A stretch of 64,000 bases of DNA from Robertkochia solimangrovi (lineage in GTDB: Bacteria > Bacteroidota > Bacteroidia > Flavobacteriales > Flavobacteriaceae). The DNA lies in the NCBI RefSeq assembly GCF_007279655.1, contig NZ_QKWN01000008.1:124001-188000 (forward strand), written 5' to 3'. The notes beneath the pieces are model-generated. The model was not told where the DNA came from and did not search any database. It worked only from the letters and a program-made list of their open reading frames with translations. The translations under genes were made by a program, and so were the position numbers. Of this stretch, positions 8,432 through 18,300 are shown in pieces (within the stretch, counting starts at the first letter, position 1; every line of letters starts with the position of its first letter).

Positions 8432-11400
8432 ATGAATCATGTAATTAAATTCCATAGCATTCTATTCTTATTATTTTTTTTATGGGTTAATTCAACACAG
8501 GGTTCATTTAAAAAAGTAGGTTTTGGTTTGTTCATGCTTGAGGATGCGGAATATGTCCTTCTTCCGAAAAACTGGGGTTTTGAGGAAGAAGGTATATTTC
8601 GTAATTATTATGTAGATACAGATATAAGAGATAAAGCGACTAAGAATTTTAGTATTGTATCACCGATCATAGACGAAACTGTTACTAAATTAAATGATAA
8701 AAATTTTCAATCTTTAAATAAGATACAGGGCTATGCGGAATTTACTGATGAGTATGTAAAACGTATTTTTAAGACTGATAATCAAACGGATTCAATAATT
8801 CAAATAGCTAAAGAGGTATTTGAAGAGATTGAAGAACATAAAAATTTTGTAGATGTAATTTCAGGTAATGTAATTACCAATTTTCCAGTTGGTATTAAAA
8901 AACATATTACTCAAAATACACAATTAAGTATAGGTATTATAAATGCAAGATTCCATTCACTTTTTGCTGAGGTTGATATGTTCGCAAAGCTTGAGTTAGG
9001 AGAAATAGGCACTGAATTGTTTTTTGGTGCAAGTAACGTTAAGATCTCTCATGAAGGAGGTATTTATGACCAGGCCTCCCTAAACTTATTGTCAGATATT
9101 CCTGTTTCGAGTAGTGGTGGACAGTGGCTTTTAACTTTTAAAGGAGGAATCAAAAGGAATGGTAAGCCTGACGATGAAAGTTTCATTACCATAGACTGTG
9201 ATGGGAATATAATAGAACTGGCTTTAAATGCGGATATTAGAATCTCTAAAAATATTGCAGTTCCATTAAAACGCAATGGTGATTATAAATTTCCTAATGA
9301 CCTTGCGGCAGGTGATGGGAATCATCCCGTAGATAATGATAGTTACGTAGGTGCTGAATTTTACATTCGAACGACTTCTTTGGAAAATCTTTTGATAGAA
9401 ATCAATCTCCCTCATTTTGAAATTAAAGGATTAAAAGGATGGGGATTCGAGGTCAAAGATTGTGTGTTAGATCTTAGTGATACCTTGAATTCGTCAGCAA
9501 TGAGTTTTCCAAAATATTATGTTGAGAATAATTTATTAATTCGTGGACAAAGAGAATTATGGCGAGGATTTTTTTCAAGAGAGGTTAATATTATGCTTCC
9601 CAAGGAATTTAAATCAAGGAATTCCAAAGAGAGAATTATAATAGGAGCGGAGAATCTCATAATTGATAATTATGGTATTTCTGGAGAATTTTTCGCTGAG
9701 CATGTATTGTCTATTAATAAAGGAATCGCTTCCAAATGGGCTTTTTCGGTAGATGCAATTAAACTTAATATTGCCTCAAACCATTTTATTGAAGCAGGAT
9801 TCAATGGAGAGATAAATTTACCAGTTGCTAATCCAGAAACAAAGGGAGGACTATTATCGTATGAAGCAATCGTTACAGAACAAGGAGAATATATACTAAA
9901 TACAGAAATAGAAAAGGATGTTGCTTTTGATATTTTCAATGCAAAAGCAAAAATATTTCCGGAATCCTATATACAGTTGAAATTAAAGGATGGTAATTTT
10001 TACCCTGAAGCAAATTTAACTGGTGTAATGTCTTTCAATAAGGAGCAGGATTCTGCTTTAAATTCATTTGAAGGAAAACAATTGGCTAAAGAAAATTTTA
10101 ACGAATTAGATTTTGAAGGACTTGCATTTCAAAATTTTAAAATCCAGACAATTGAAAAGCCATATTTGCAGGTCGCATACATAGGTTTTAAGGATACAGT
10201 TGATTTGATGAAATTCTCAGGTTTCAACATTGGTGTATATAAAACCAGCTTATTAGTTGATAATGATCAAACTGCGAATTTGAAATTCAACTGCTTTATT
10301 CAACTAGATGATCAAGGACTAAAAGGTGATTTAGGAATTCATTGTAAAGCAGCATACCAATCCGGCGATATTCTTAATTGGAAAATTTCTAAAATACATG
10401 TTGATTCCATCCAAATTTCAGCAGAGAGGAAAGGTTTCAAATTAAATGGCAAATTAAATTTTTTGTCTGAATCTACTTCATATGGTGATGCCATCGGAGG
10501 TAATTTGGATTTATATATTCCGGCCCTTAATATCAGCCTTAATGCAGGAGCTATTTTTGGTAAAAAAGATGCTTATAAATACTGGTATGTTGATGCATAT
10601 GGAGATCCTTCATCTGGAAACAACCTAAATTTTAAAATTTTTAAAATTGGAGGCGGACTTTATCATCATATGAGAAAAGGTAATTATGATAAAAGTTCTG
10701 AAAGTTTATCAGGAATAAAATATATCCCGGACGAATCAATTAATTTAGGGTTTAAGGCTTTGGCGGCGTTCGAGGTTCGAAAGCAGACCACTTTTACTGG
10801 ACTTACTGGAATAGAGATAAGTTTTAATAAATCAAAAAATGGAGGAGGAATCAATCGTGTCGGCTTTTATGGGGCAGGATCGATTATGAGTTCAAATTCA
10901 TCAGATGATTCAATTATAGGTAACCTGGGGAATTTTGAAACCGTTCAAAAGGATTTGGCGGATCGGGAAAAGGCTTTACTTGCCATAGATGAAAATACTT
11001 TGGACCATAAGGGAATGAAATTCTATGCGGAGGAAGTATTTCCTGATGTTTTGAGTGGTAAGGAGATGTTTGCAGCCCAGGTTGCCTTTGATTATGATTT
11101 TGAAAATGAAATCTATTGGGGACTATTTGACGTTTATCTGAATCTTGGAGGGATACGTGGTGATGGTGTAGATAATAGATTAGGATATTTAGAATTTTAT
11201 AATAGCCCGAAAGATTGGTATATCTATATAGGTACACCGGATAAACGTATTGGAGTTAAAGACATACCTATAGGATTATATAGAGCGAATGCGAATTTAT
11301 ATTTTATGACTGGTACTATATTACCTAAGCCTTCAGCGCCACCAAATATAATTTCGGAATTACTAAATCTAAAAGGGGATGAACGAATTTTTAATCGAAA

Positions 11401-13270
11401 TTATAATAATGATCTAGCCATTGGAAAGGGATATGCATTTGGTGCTCAATTTTCAATTGGTTTAGGGTTTGACTGGGGATTAATTTATGCTTCAGTTGAG
11501 GCAGGAGTAGGATTAGATCTTATGATGCGTGATTTTGGTGAGGCGACCTGCAGAGGAAGTTCTGAAGAAGTTGGGCTTAATGGATGGTATGCGAGTGGGC
11601 AAGTTTATGCTTATTTACAAGGAGAATTAGGTGTTGCCATTAGAATATTCGGATTAAAAACCAAGGTGCCAATATTAAAATCTGGTATAGCATTGTTGGC
11701 ACAAGGACATTTGCCTAATCCATGGTTCATTAAAGGTTATGCAGGAGTAAATATTAAGGTATTAGGAACTATAGCGATAAAAGCTAGATTAAAAATTACT
11801 ATTGGAGAGGAATGTGAAATTATTGAAAGAACAGGACTTGATCAGGTAGAAGTTATTTCTGATATATTACCTTATGACAATTCAACGAATACAGATGTTT
11901 TCGAATCAATACAGATTGCATTCAATTTTCCAATTGGAGAAATTCTAAGAATTGACGAAACCCAGGAATCTAAAAATTATAGAATAAAGTTAAATCGATT
12001 CGAAGTTAAAGACGGAAATCGAAAGATTAAGGGAGATACATTGTGGAATGATCTAAGAGATCATTTGATCTTTGAACCTAATGATATTTTGCCTGAAGAA
12101 ACACAATTGATCATTATTGCTCAAGTTGGTTTTGAAGAAAGAATTGATGGTACATGGGTACAAGTAAAGCAAAATGGTGTCCCAGTTATTGAAGAGAGAA
12201 GATCAACTTTTACTACTGGATTAGCTCCTTCAATCCTACCATTTAAAAACATTGAATTAATGTATCCCGTTATTGCCCAAAAATATCTACTTCCTAAAAC
12301 TTACAAATATGGATTTATTCAATTAAAAAAAGGACAGGATTATCTGTTCGATTCCGAATTTAAAGATAAGTTATTACTTATTAACGAATCTCTTGGAGAT
12401 ACAATTGAACAAGAGTTGTCTTATGATAAAACTAATAATCGTATAAAGTTTGATTTAAGGAGATTAGTGCCAAATTCTGCCTATAGAGTTAATATAATTT
12501 CTATTAAGACAGCCTCTGATATTAAAGAGAAAGGTACTAATAAGTCCTTGAAGAATTTATCTCAGGAAATAAGTATATCTGAAAATAAATTAACAGGCTC
12601 AATAAATAGAGCAGGTATCATAGATAGATTTGAATTTGCTTTTACAACCAGTAAGTATAAAACGTTTAAAGAAAAGATTAGAAATCTTAAAGTCAAAAGA
12701 ACTTACACTTTTTTTGAAGGAACTGAAGAAGCAGGGCTTTTAGGTTTTACAACTACCAATTCTGAGCCTTTCAGTATCGTGGAGTTGAAGGGCAGTCCAT
12801 ATGGAGGTTATAAGCCGTTAATTTCAGTGAAAGCAATACTTAAAAGCCGTTATTATCTAAATGAAATTTATCCGCTATTATACAAAGAATATCCCTTAAA
12901 TGGTAATTTAAAAGTTACAAGGAATATTTTAAATCAAGGTTTGCCACCTAATAAGAATATCATTGTTGATAATAGATATTTGAGTGCAATTGAATACAAT
13001 GATCTTGATTTTCTATCTACCAATTTTCCATTTCAATGGAAGCAATCAATTATTTTTTGGTCTGATTTTAAGGATCTTCAGAATCAGATAGTCCGCAAGT
13101 ATTTAAATACAGAAACAATCAATTTACAAGCATGTAAGCATTATAACTATATCATAAATGGTGCTTTTCCATTTATTAACCGAGAAGAATATCAAGTCAT
13201 GTTTGAATATGTGGTGCCAGATCAGGACTCTGGAGAAAAGGTTGATATTGAATATTTAAATGAATTTTAA
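8432..13270 (+). CDS. giant secreted beta-rich protein of unknown function
   Basis: From ATG 8432 the product is about 1612 residues and starts with a signal peptide (MNHVIKFHSILFLLFFLWVN). A TTG 33 bases upstream is possible but would put eleven charged residues before the signal. The first ~1130 residues are long alternating beta strands with many Gly/aromatic repeats (GLYHHM, GLYRANANLYF), reminiscent of large fibrous or DUF6603-like proteins, an uncertain resemblance. Around residues 1150-1270 an SbsA Ig-like (Big_5) pattern occurs: IAFNFPIGE and LIFEPNDILPEETQL. There is no T9SS sorting domain, lipobox or catalytic motif. Codon use is strongly AT-biased. Its stop overlaps the next start by one base (TAATG), so the genes are probably translationally coupled. 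Confidence 0.8.
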   Translation: MNHVIKFHSILFLLFFLWVNSTQGSFKKVGFGLFMLEDAEYVLLPKNWGFEEEGIFRNYYVDTDIRDKATKNFSIVSPIIDETVTKLNDKNFQSLNKIQGYAEFTDEYVKRIFKTDNQTDSIIQIAKEVFEEIEEHKNFVDVISGNVITNFPVGIKKHITQNTQLSIGIINARFHSLFAEVDMFAKLELGEIGTELFFGASNVKISHEGGIYDQASLNLLSDIPVSSSGGQWLLTFKGGIKRNGKPDDESFITIDCDGNIIELALNADIRISKNIAVPLKRNGDYKFPNDLAAGDGNHPVDNDSYVGAEFYIRTTSLENLLIEINLPHFEIKGLKGWGFEVKDCVLDLSDTLNSSAMSFPKYYVENNLLIRGQRELWRGFFSREVNIMLPKEFKSRNSKERIIIGAENLIIDNYGISGEFFAEHVLSINKGIASKWAFSVDAIKLNIASNHFIEAGFNGEINLPVANPETKGGLLSYEAIVTEQGEYILNTEIEKDVAFDIFNAKAKIFPESYIQLKLKDGNFYPEANLTGVMSFNKEQDSALNSFEGKQLAKENFNELDFEGLAFQNFKIQTIEKPYLQVAYIGFKDTVDLMKFSGFNIGVYKTSLLVDNDQTANLKFNCFIQLDDQGLKGDLGIHCKAAYQSGDILNWKISKIHVDSIQISAERKGFKLNGKLNFLSESTSYGDAIGGNLDLYIPALNISLNAGAIFGKKDAYKYWYVDAYGDPSSGNNLNFKIFKIGGGLYHHMRKGNYDKSSESLSGIKYIPDESINLGFKALAAFEVRKQTTFTGLTGIEISFNKSKNGGGINRVGFYGAGSIMSSNSSDDSIIGNLGNFETVQKDLADREKALLAIDENTLDHKGMKFYAEEVFPDVLSGKEMFAAQVAFDYDFENEIYWGLFDVYLNLGGIRGDGVDNRLGYLEFYNSPKDWYIYIGTPDKRIGVKDIPIGLYRANANLYFMTGTILPKPSAPPNIISELLNLKGDERIFNRNYNNDLAIGKGYAFGAQFSIGLGFDWGLIYASVEAGVGLDLMMRDFGEATCRGSSEEVGLNGWYASGQVYAYLQGELGVAIRIFGLKTKVPILKSGIALLAQGHLPNPWFIKGYAGVNIKVLGTIAIKARLKITIGEECEIIERTGLDQVEVISDILPYDNSTNTDVFESIQIAFNFPIGEILRIDETQESKNYRIKLNRFEVKDGNRKIKGDTLWNDLRDHLIFEPNDILPEETQLIIIAQVGFEERIDGTWVQVKQNGVPVIEERRSTFTTGLAPSILPFKNIELMYPVIAQKYLLPKTYKYGFIQLKKGQDYLFDSEFKDKLLLINESLGDTIEQELSYDKTNNRIKFDLRRLVPNSAYRVNIISIKTASDIKEKGTNKSLKNLSQEISISENKLTGSINRAGIIDRFEFAFTTSKYKTFKEKIRNLKVKRTYTFFEGTEEAGLLGFTTTNSEPFSIVELKGSPYGGYKPLISVKAILKSRYYLNEIYPLLYKEYPLNGNLKVTRNILNQGLPPNKNIIVDNRYLSAIEYNDLDFLSTNFPFQWKQSIIFWSDFKDLQNQIVRKYLNTETINLQACKHYNYIINGAFPFINREEYQVMFEYVVPDQDSGEKVDIEYLNEF

Positions 13271-15354
13271 TGAAGCAAATGACTTTCTTACTCATAATGG
13301 TTTCCGTTCAGAATATTGGATTAGCACAAAATCGAATAAGCGATTCCAATGTTGAATCATTTTTACAAATTAAAAGCCAAGCTGCATCTGATTCTGTAAT
13401 GATCCGTTGGGCTATGAATAATGCAATATGCTGGAAGAAATCCTTGAAATATGGATTTAATATTTATCGTAAAACGGTATTCAGAAACGGAGATTACTTA
13501 AGAAATGAAAAATTCGAAAGACTTAATCAGCATCCTATTATTCCAATAACGAAAAATAAATGGAAATTAAAAGTGAATGACTCACCTATGGCTGCAGTGG
13601 TGGCACAGGCAATATATGGTGAAGATTTTATATTGGAAGATGATGAAATAAATATTTCCCAAATTTTTTCAAAGGCCGAAGAGTTAAATAGAAGATTTGG
13701 ATTTGCGCTATTTGCTATAGATCAGGATTTTAATATTGCTCTTTTAGCGGGTTTAGGATTTGTAGACAGGCAAGTTAAAGCAGATGAACAATATATTTAT
13801 AAGGTTTTCTCTGCAATGCCTGAAACGGATTTGGCCTACCCTGAACCCGCACTGGCCTTTGTAAATCTCTCAAAAACAACTGAATTGCCTGCGCCGTCAG
13901 GGTTGATAGCATATCGCTTAGGAAATAAGGGGATGATCCAGTGGAATAATTCTAAGGAGTTTTCAGAATTATACAGCTCTTATTTTATTGAGCGATCAGT
14001 TGACGGAAAAATTTTTTATCGCGTTAGTGAAGTTCCATTTGCTCAAACAGATTCTCAATTAAATAAGACTTTGAAATTTACGGATATCCTCCAGGATTCA
14101 TCAAAGACATATCATTACAGAATTATCGGGAAGACAATTTTTAATTCTATTGGTAAGCCTTCATCAATGGTCAAATTGAAGGAGGTAAACCGCACAAAAG
14201 TTTATCCTGATTTATTGGAACCCATTATATGGAAAGATAGTGTTCGTCTTAATTGGAAATATTATATACGGAAAACAGATTCTATAATAAAATTTCAGAT
14301 TTTATCTTCAGCTACACCAACAGGTGCATTCTTAATAAAGATTGACTCCATAGCGTCTGAACAAAGAAGGTTGGATTATAGAAATCAGTATTCTGTAGAA
14401 TATATAAAAGTTAGAGTTTTATTATCGCAAAATGAATATGTGGATTCTAATACAAGATTAATTCAGATAGCTGATACAATACCGCCTCAAATACCGAAAA
14501 ATCTTAAAATAATTCTGAAAACAAATCGGATAGTAAATCTCAAATGGAATTTAGTCGCTGATCCTGATATTTTGGGATATGACATTTATAGAGCAAAAAA
14601 AGATGGTGACATTAAAACAAAATTGAACGTCAGTCCAATAAAGATTGACACTTTTAATGATTCACTATTAAAAGGGGATTTTATTTCAAAATATAGATAT
14701 TACATTAAAGCTATTGATCGAAAATTTAATGAATCAGATTTTTCCAAAGAAGTGGTTGTAGACTTTCCGGATATTATTAAACCAACTTCACCATTAATTA
14801 ATAAATATCAGGTTAATAAGGATTGTATTATACTGAGTTGGGTGAATAGTTCGTCAAATGATGTTCAAAGTATTCAACTTTTTAGATCTATTGTAAAGGA
14901 GGGTCAGAAAGGGGACACAGTTTTAATTAAAAATCTACCTGTAGATTTTAAGTTGCCTTTCAAGGACGAAAAGTTAAAAGGAGCTAATGAATATTATTAT
15001 TTTCTAAAAGCAATTGATAGTTCTGGAAATATTAGCTCTCCGTCCCCTGGAATCTCTGTGAAAATAGCTCCACAGTTTCAAAGAGAGGCCTTGAAATTCT
15101 TTAAGGCCACACCAGATTTTAAATTTAAATTAATCGACCTCAGTTGGGATGCTAATAGAAATGGATTAATTTCTATAGCGTTATATAGAAAGGTTGGTGA
15201 TGGTAAGCTCTCACTTTATAAGAGAATACCCTATAATCAAAATCATTTTACTGATAGGGATATAGTTATAAACAGTAACTATGAATATATGTTAAGGCTA
15301 ATTTATAATGATGGATCTCAATCTTTTTCAAACAAAATCCAAGTTAATTATTAG
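13270..15354 (+). CDS. secreted fibronectin type III domain protein
   Basis: This 694-residue protein has a signal peptide (MKQMTFLLIMVSVQNIGLAQ). After an N-terminal part of about 185 residues it has several fibronectin type III-like domains, roughly at 205-300, 305-400, 400-495, 500-590 and 595-694. The best one contains VNLKWNLVADPDILGYDIYR and a later YRYYIKAIDRKFNESDFS. It ends in a beta strand with no T9SS sorting domain. It overlaps the gene before it by one base and is followed one base after its stop by the next ATG. It is probably a surface or periplasmic binding/scaffold partner of its two neighbours. No enzyme motif is seen. Base composition is AT-rich like the rest of the island. 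Confidence 0.85.
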   Translation: MKQMTFLLIMVSVQNIGLAQNRISDSNVESFLQIKSQAASDSVMIRWAMNNAICWKKSLKYGFNIYRKTVFRNGDYLRNEKFERLNQHPIIPITKNKWKLKVNDSPMAAVVAQAIYGEDFILEDDEINISQIFSKAEELNRRFGFALFAIDQDFNIALLAGLGFVDRQVKADEQYIYKVFSAMPETDLAYPEPALAFVNLSKTTELPAPSGLIAYRLGNKGMIQWNNSKEFSELYSSYFIERSVDGKIFYRVSEVPFAQTDSQLNKTLKFTDILQDSSKTYHYRIIGKTIFNSIGKPSSMVKLKEVNRTKVYPDLLEPIIWKDSVRLNWKYYIRKTDSIIKFQILSSATPTGAFLIKIDSIASEQRRLDYRNQYSVEYIKVRVLLSQNEYVDSNTRLIQIADTIPPQIPKNLKIILKTNRIVNLKWNLVADPDILGYDIYRAKKDGDIKTKLNVSPIKIDTFNDSLLKGDFISKYRYYIKAIDRKFNESDFSKEVVVDFPDIIKPTSPLINKYQVNKDCIILSWVNSSSNDVQSIQLFRSIVKEGQKGDTVLIKNLPVDFKLPFKDEKLKGANEYYYFLKAIDSSGNISSPSPGISVKIAPQFQREALKFFKATPDFKFKLIDLSWDANRNGLISIALYRKVGDGKLSLYKRIPYNQNHFTDRDIVINSNYEYMLRLIYNDGSQSFSNKIQVNY

Positions 15355-15355
15355 C

Positions 15356-18300
15356 ATGAATTTTAAACTACTTCTATTATATATATTAGCGTTTAATTGT
15401 TTCTATTTATTTGCTCAAGATAATGTTCTTGTAGCCATACCATTGCCATATACCTACGAATTCTATGATGGATATATGGATGGTAGTGGATCATGTTCTA
15501 CATGTGCAATAACTTCATTAAGAGATCCTTTTGTTTATTTTACTTCATACCCGGATTCAATATTTGTCAATGAGCCTTTGCATATTAATGCTGATGAATT
15601 ATCTGTCACAATGTATGAGAATAAAAATTTAACTTTCACTGGAGCGGATGGAAAAATAGATCAGTGTGTAATAGATATAAATCAAAAAAGCAGTAATCTC
15701 ATTTTTGCTAAAACAATGACCGAATATTGTGAAGAATATATTAACCTGCAGACAGTAGATATTCATTTAGGGGAGTCATTTATTTTAGGAAATTCAAATT
15801 CTCAAAATCTTGAAAACTACAGTTATTCTCAGGCTTTAAGTGCCATGAAGATTTGGTTGATTCCAAATATAGATATTGAAAAGGATATAAATAGTAATGC
15901 AAGTTATTGCAAGCCACTATTCAATAGGACAGGGATTAATATTGTTGATGGACATTGGGAATATTTAACAGATAATATTGAAGATGGGTGGCAGCATATT
16001 AATGATATGGATATGCGAAGTATATATCCTCTATCTGTTTCTCCACAGATACTGGAGAAAGCATTAAATAAAGATTTAATGGCTTCAAAATTTTTGAAGC
16101 TACGATTTGTATTGAAAGCAAGTGGTGGCGGAAAATACAGTCGTATAAGAAATTCTAATCAGGATATAGAAAATCAGAGTTTAAATTCCGGAACGTTCAT
16201 TTTAGGTCCATATAGCTTTTATATAAATCGATGTGCTCCAAATTTGGATAATAGTATTCAACCCAACCCTCAAGTACTTAATCCTTCTTGTAAAGGAAGT
16301 AAAAATGGCAGTTTTAGATTGTCATTCGATCGGGAATTAATAGTAGGAAATGGAGAGAAACTACTAATAGGTTTGGAAAAATTCACAGATAATTCATGGG
16401 CGTATGTCAAATCCTATAGTTTTACTAATGAAGATTATAAAGACAAAAACATTACCTGGCCAAAGGAAATTAGTGAAGGTCTATATAGGGTCTATTGGTC
16501 ATCTTTATTTGAATCTGAGGGTGATTCTGCAATACCAACAGATACCAATTACAGTACACCATTTCATATATCAGATCCAGAATTATTAGATTTAAAAATT
16601 ATTAAATCTGATGTGAAATGTAAAAATGAAGCTACAGGTAGAATTACATGTTTACCAATCGGTGGTATTCCTCCCTACTTATTATCAATAAACGATGGTG
16701 AATGGGTATCAGATACTGAATTTAAAGAATTAACAGTAGGAAACTATAAGGTTGTTCTCAAAGATGCAAATGGGTGTGAGAAGTCGGTAATAGTAGTGAT
16801 TAATGAGCCTGAAAAAAGGCTTAATGTATCACTGTTTAATATTATGAATCCTAAGTCAAATAGTTCTGAAGATGGGAGTATTGATATAAAGATTACGGGA
16901 TCAATTGGAAATTATTCTATTGAATGGTTGAAAAATGGAGTGATTTTTTCTAATGAACAAAATATTAACCAATTAGGTGCAGGAATTTATGAGTTGACTG
17001 TAACTGATGAAAATGGATGTAGAGCGGACACGCTTGAGGTTGAGATTATACCTCCACCAGTTTTAAAAGTTGATTTTCAAGCCGGATTGAATCCATTAAA
17101 TTGTTTTGGCGAATTAACCTCAATTAAAGCACAGGGTATTGGTGGAGTTTCTCAAAATGATGATTCATATACATATTTATGGGATGATGGTACTGTAAAT
17201 CAGGAAAGATTTAATCTCAAAGCAGGTTCATATTCAGTTACTGTGAAAGATAAAAATGGGGTTGAAGCCGTAGATTCTATTGTCATAACTGAACCAAAGC
17301 CATTCAAAGTGAATGAAAGTCATACAAATGTTTCCTGTAAATACGGAAATAATGGAACCATAGAATTGGATATTAAGGGGGGAATTCAACCTTATACTAT
17401 TACTTGGTCAAAAGCCTTGAATCCAAATTTTTTTGATGAAGGGGAGATTATTAAAGGACTGAGCTCTGGATTATATTTTTATGAAATCACAGATTTCAAT
17501 AATTGTACTTTTAATAATTTCTCTACTGGTATTAGTATTTATGAACCCACACGAGAACTTGGAGTTCATGAAGTGAAAGATAGACATGAAGATAACATTA
17601 TTTATAATGGAAGGTCCGGTGTATTGTTTTTTGAATTTTCCGGTACCCAAAAGATCAATAAAGCTATTCTTTATCGGGATAAGATAGAACACATAATATT
17701 AAATTCGACTGACAAGCTATTCTTCGAAGGTCTTCAAGCTGGAAGCTATTCCTTAATTATTTTTGATGATAATGGATGTCAGGCAGAATTGTTACAAGAG
17801 GCTATTATCCAAGAACCGGACCCCTTAGTTTTAGATCATTTTATTGTAAACAATGTTAAATGCAATGAAGATAGGTCAGGTGAGGTTGAAGTCATTATGA
17901 CTGGAGGCATACCCCCTTATAATTTTCAAGTTTTTGATATTAATGGGAATTTATTATTTGACACTTTTAATAATTTAATCGATAATTTATTTGCGGGAAA
18001 ATATATTCTTAAAATAGTTGATAGTTCCAAAAGTGAAGTATTTATTGAACAACCTTTTCAAGTTTTTGAACCTTCAAATTTGACATTGACTTTTGAAAAA
18101 GGAGACAATTTTTGTTATGGTAATAATAATGGTTGGATTAATTTAAATGCCTCTGGAGGTACCCCTCCCTATTCTTATAGTTGGAACACTGGTGAAGAGA
18201 CGGGGAATGTTAGAAATCTATATTCTGGTCTATATTCAGTAGTTATATCAGATAGTTTGGGATGCCAAATTAAAAAGGATATATTAATTGATCAACCAAA

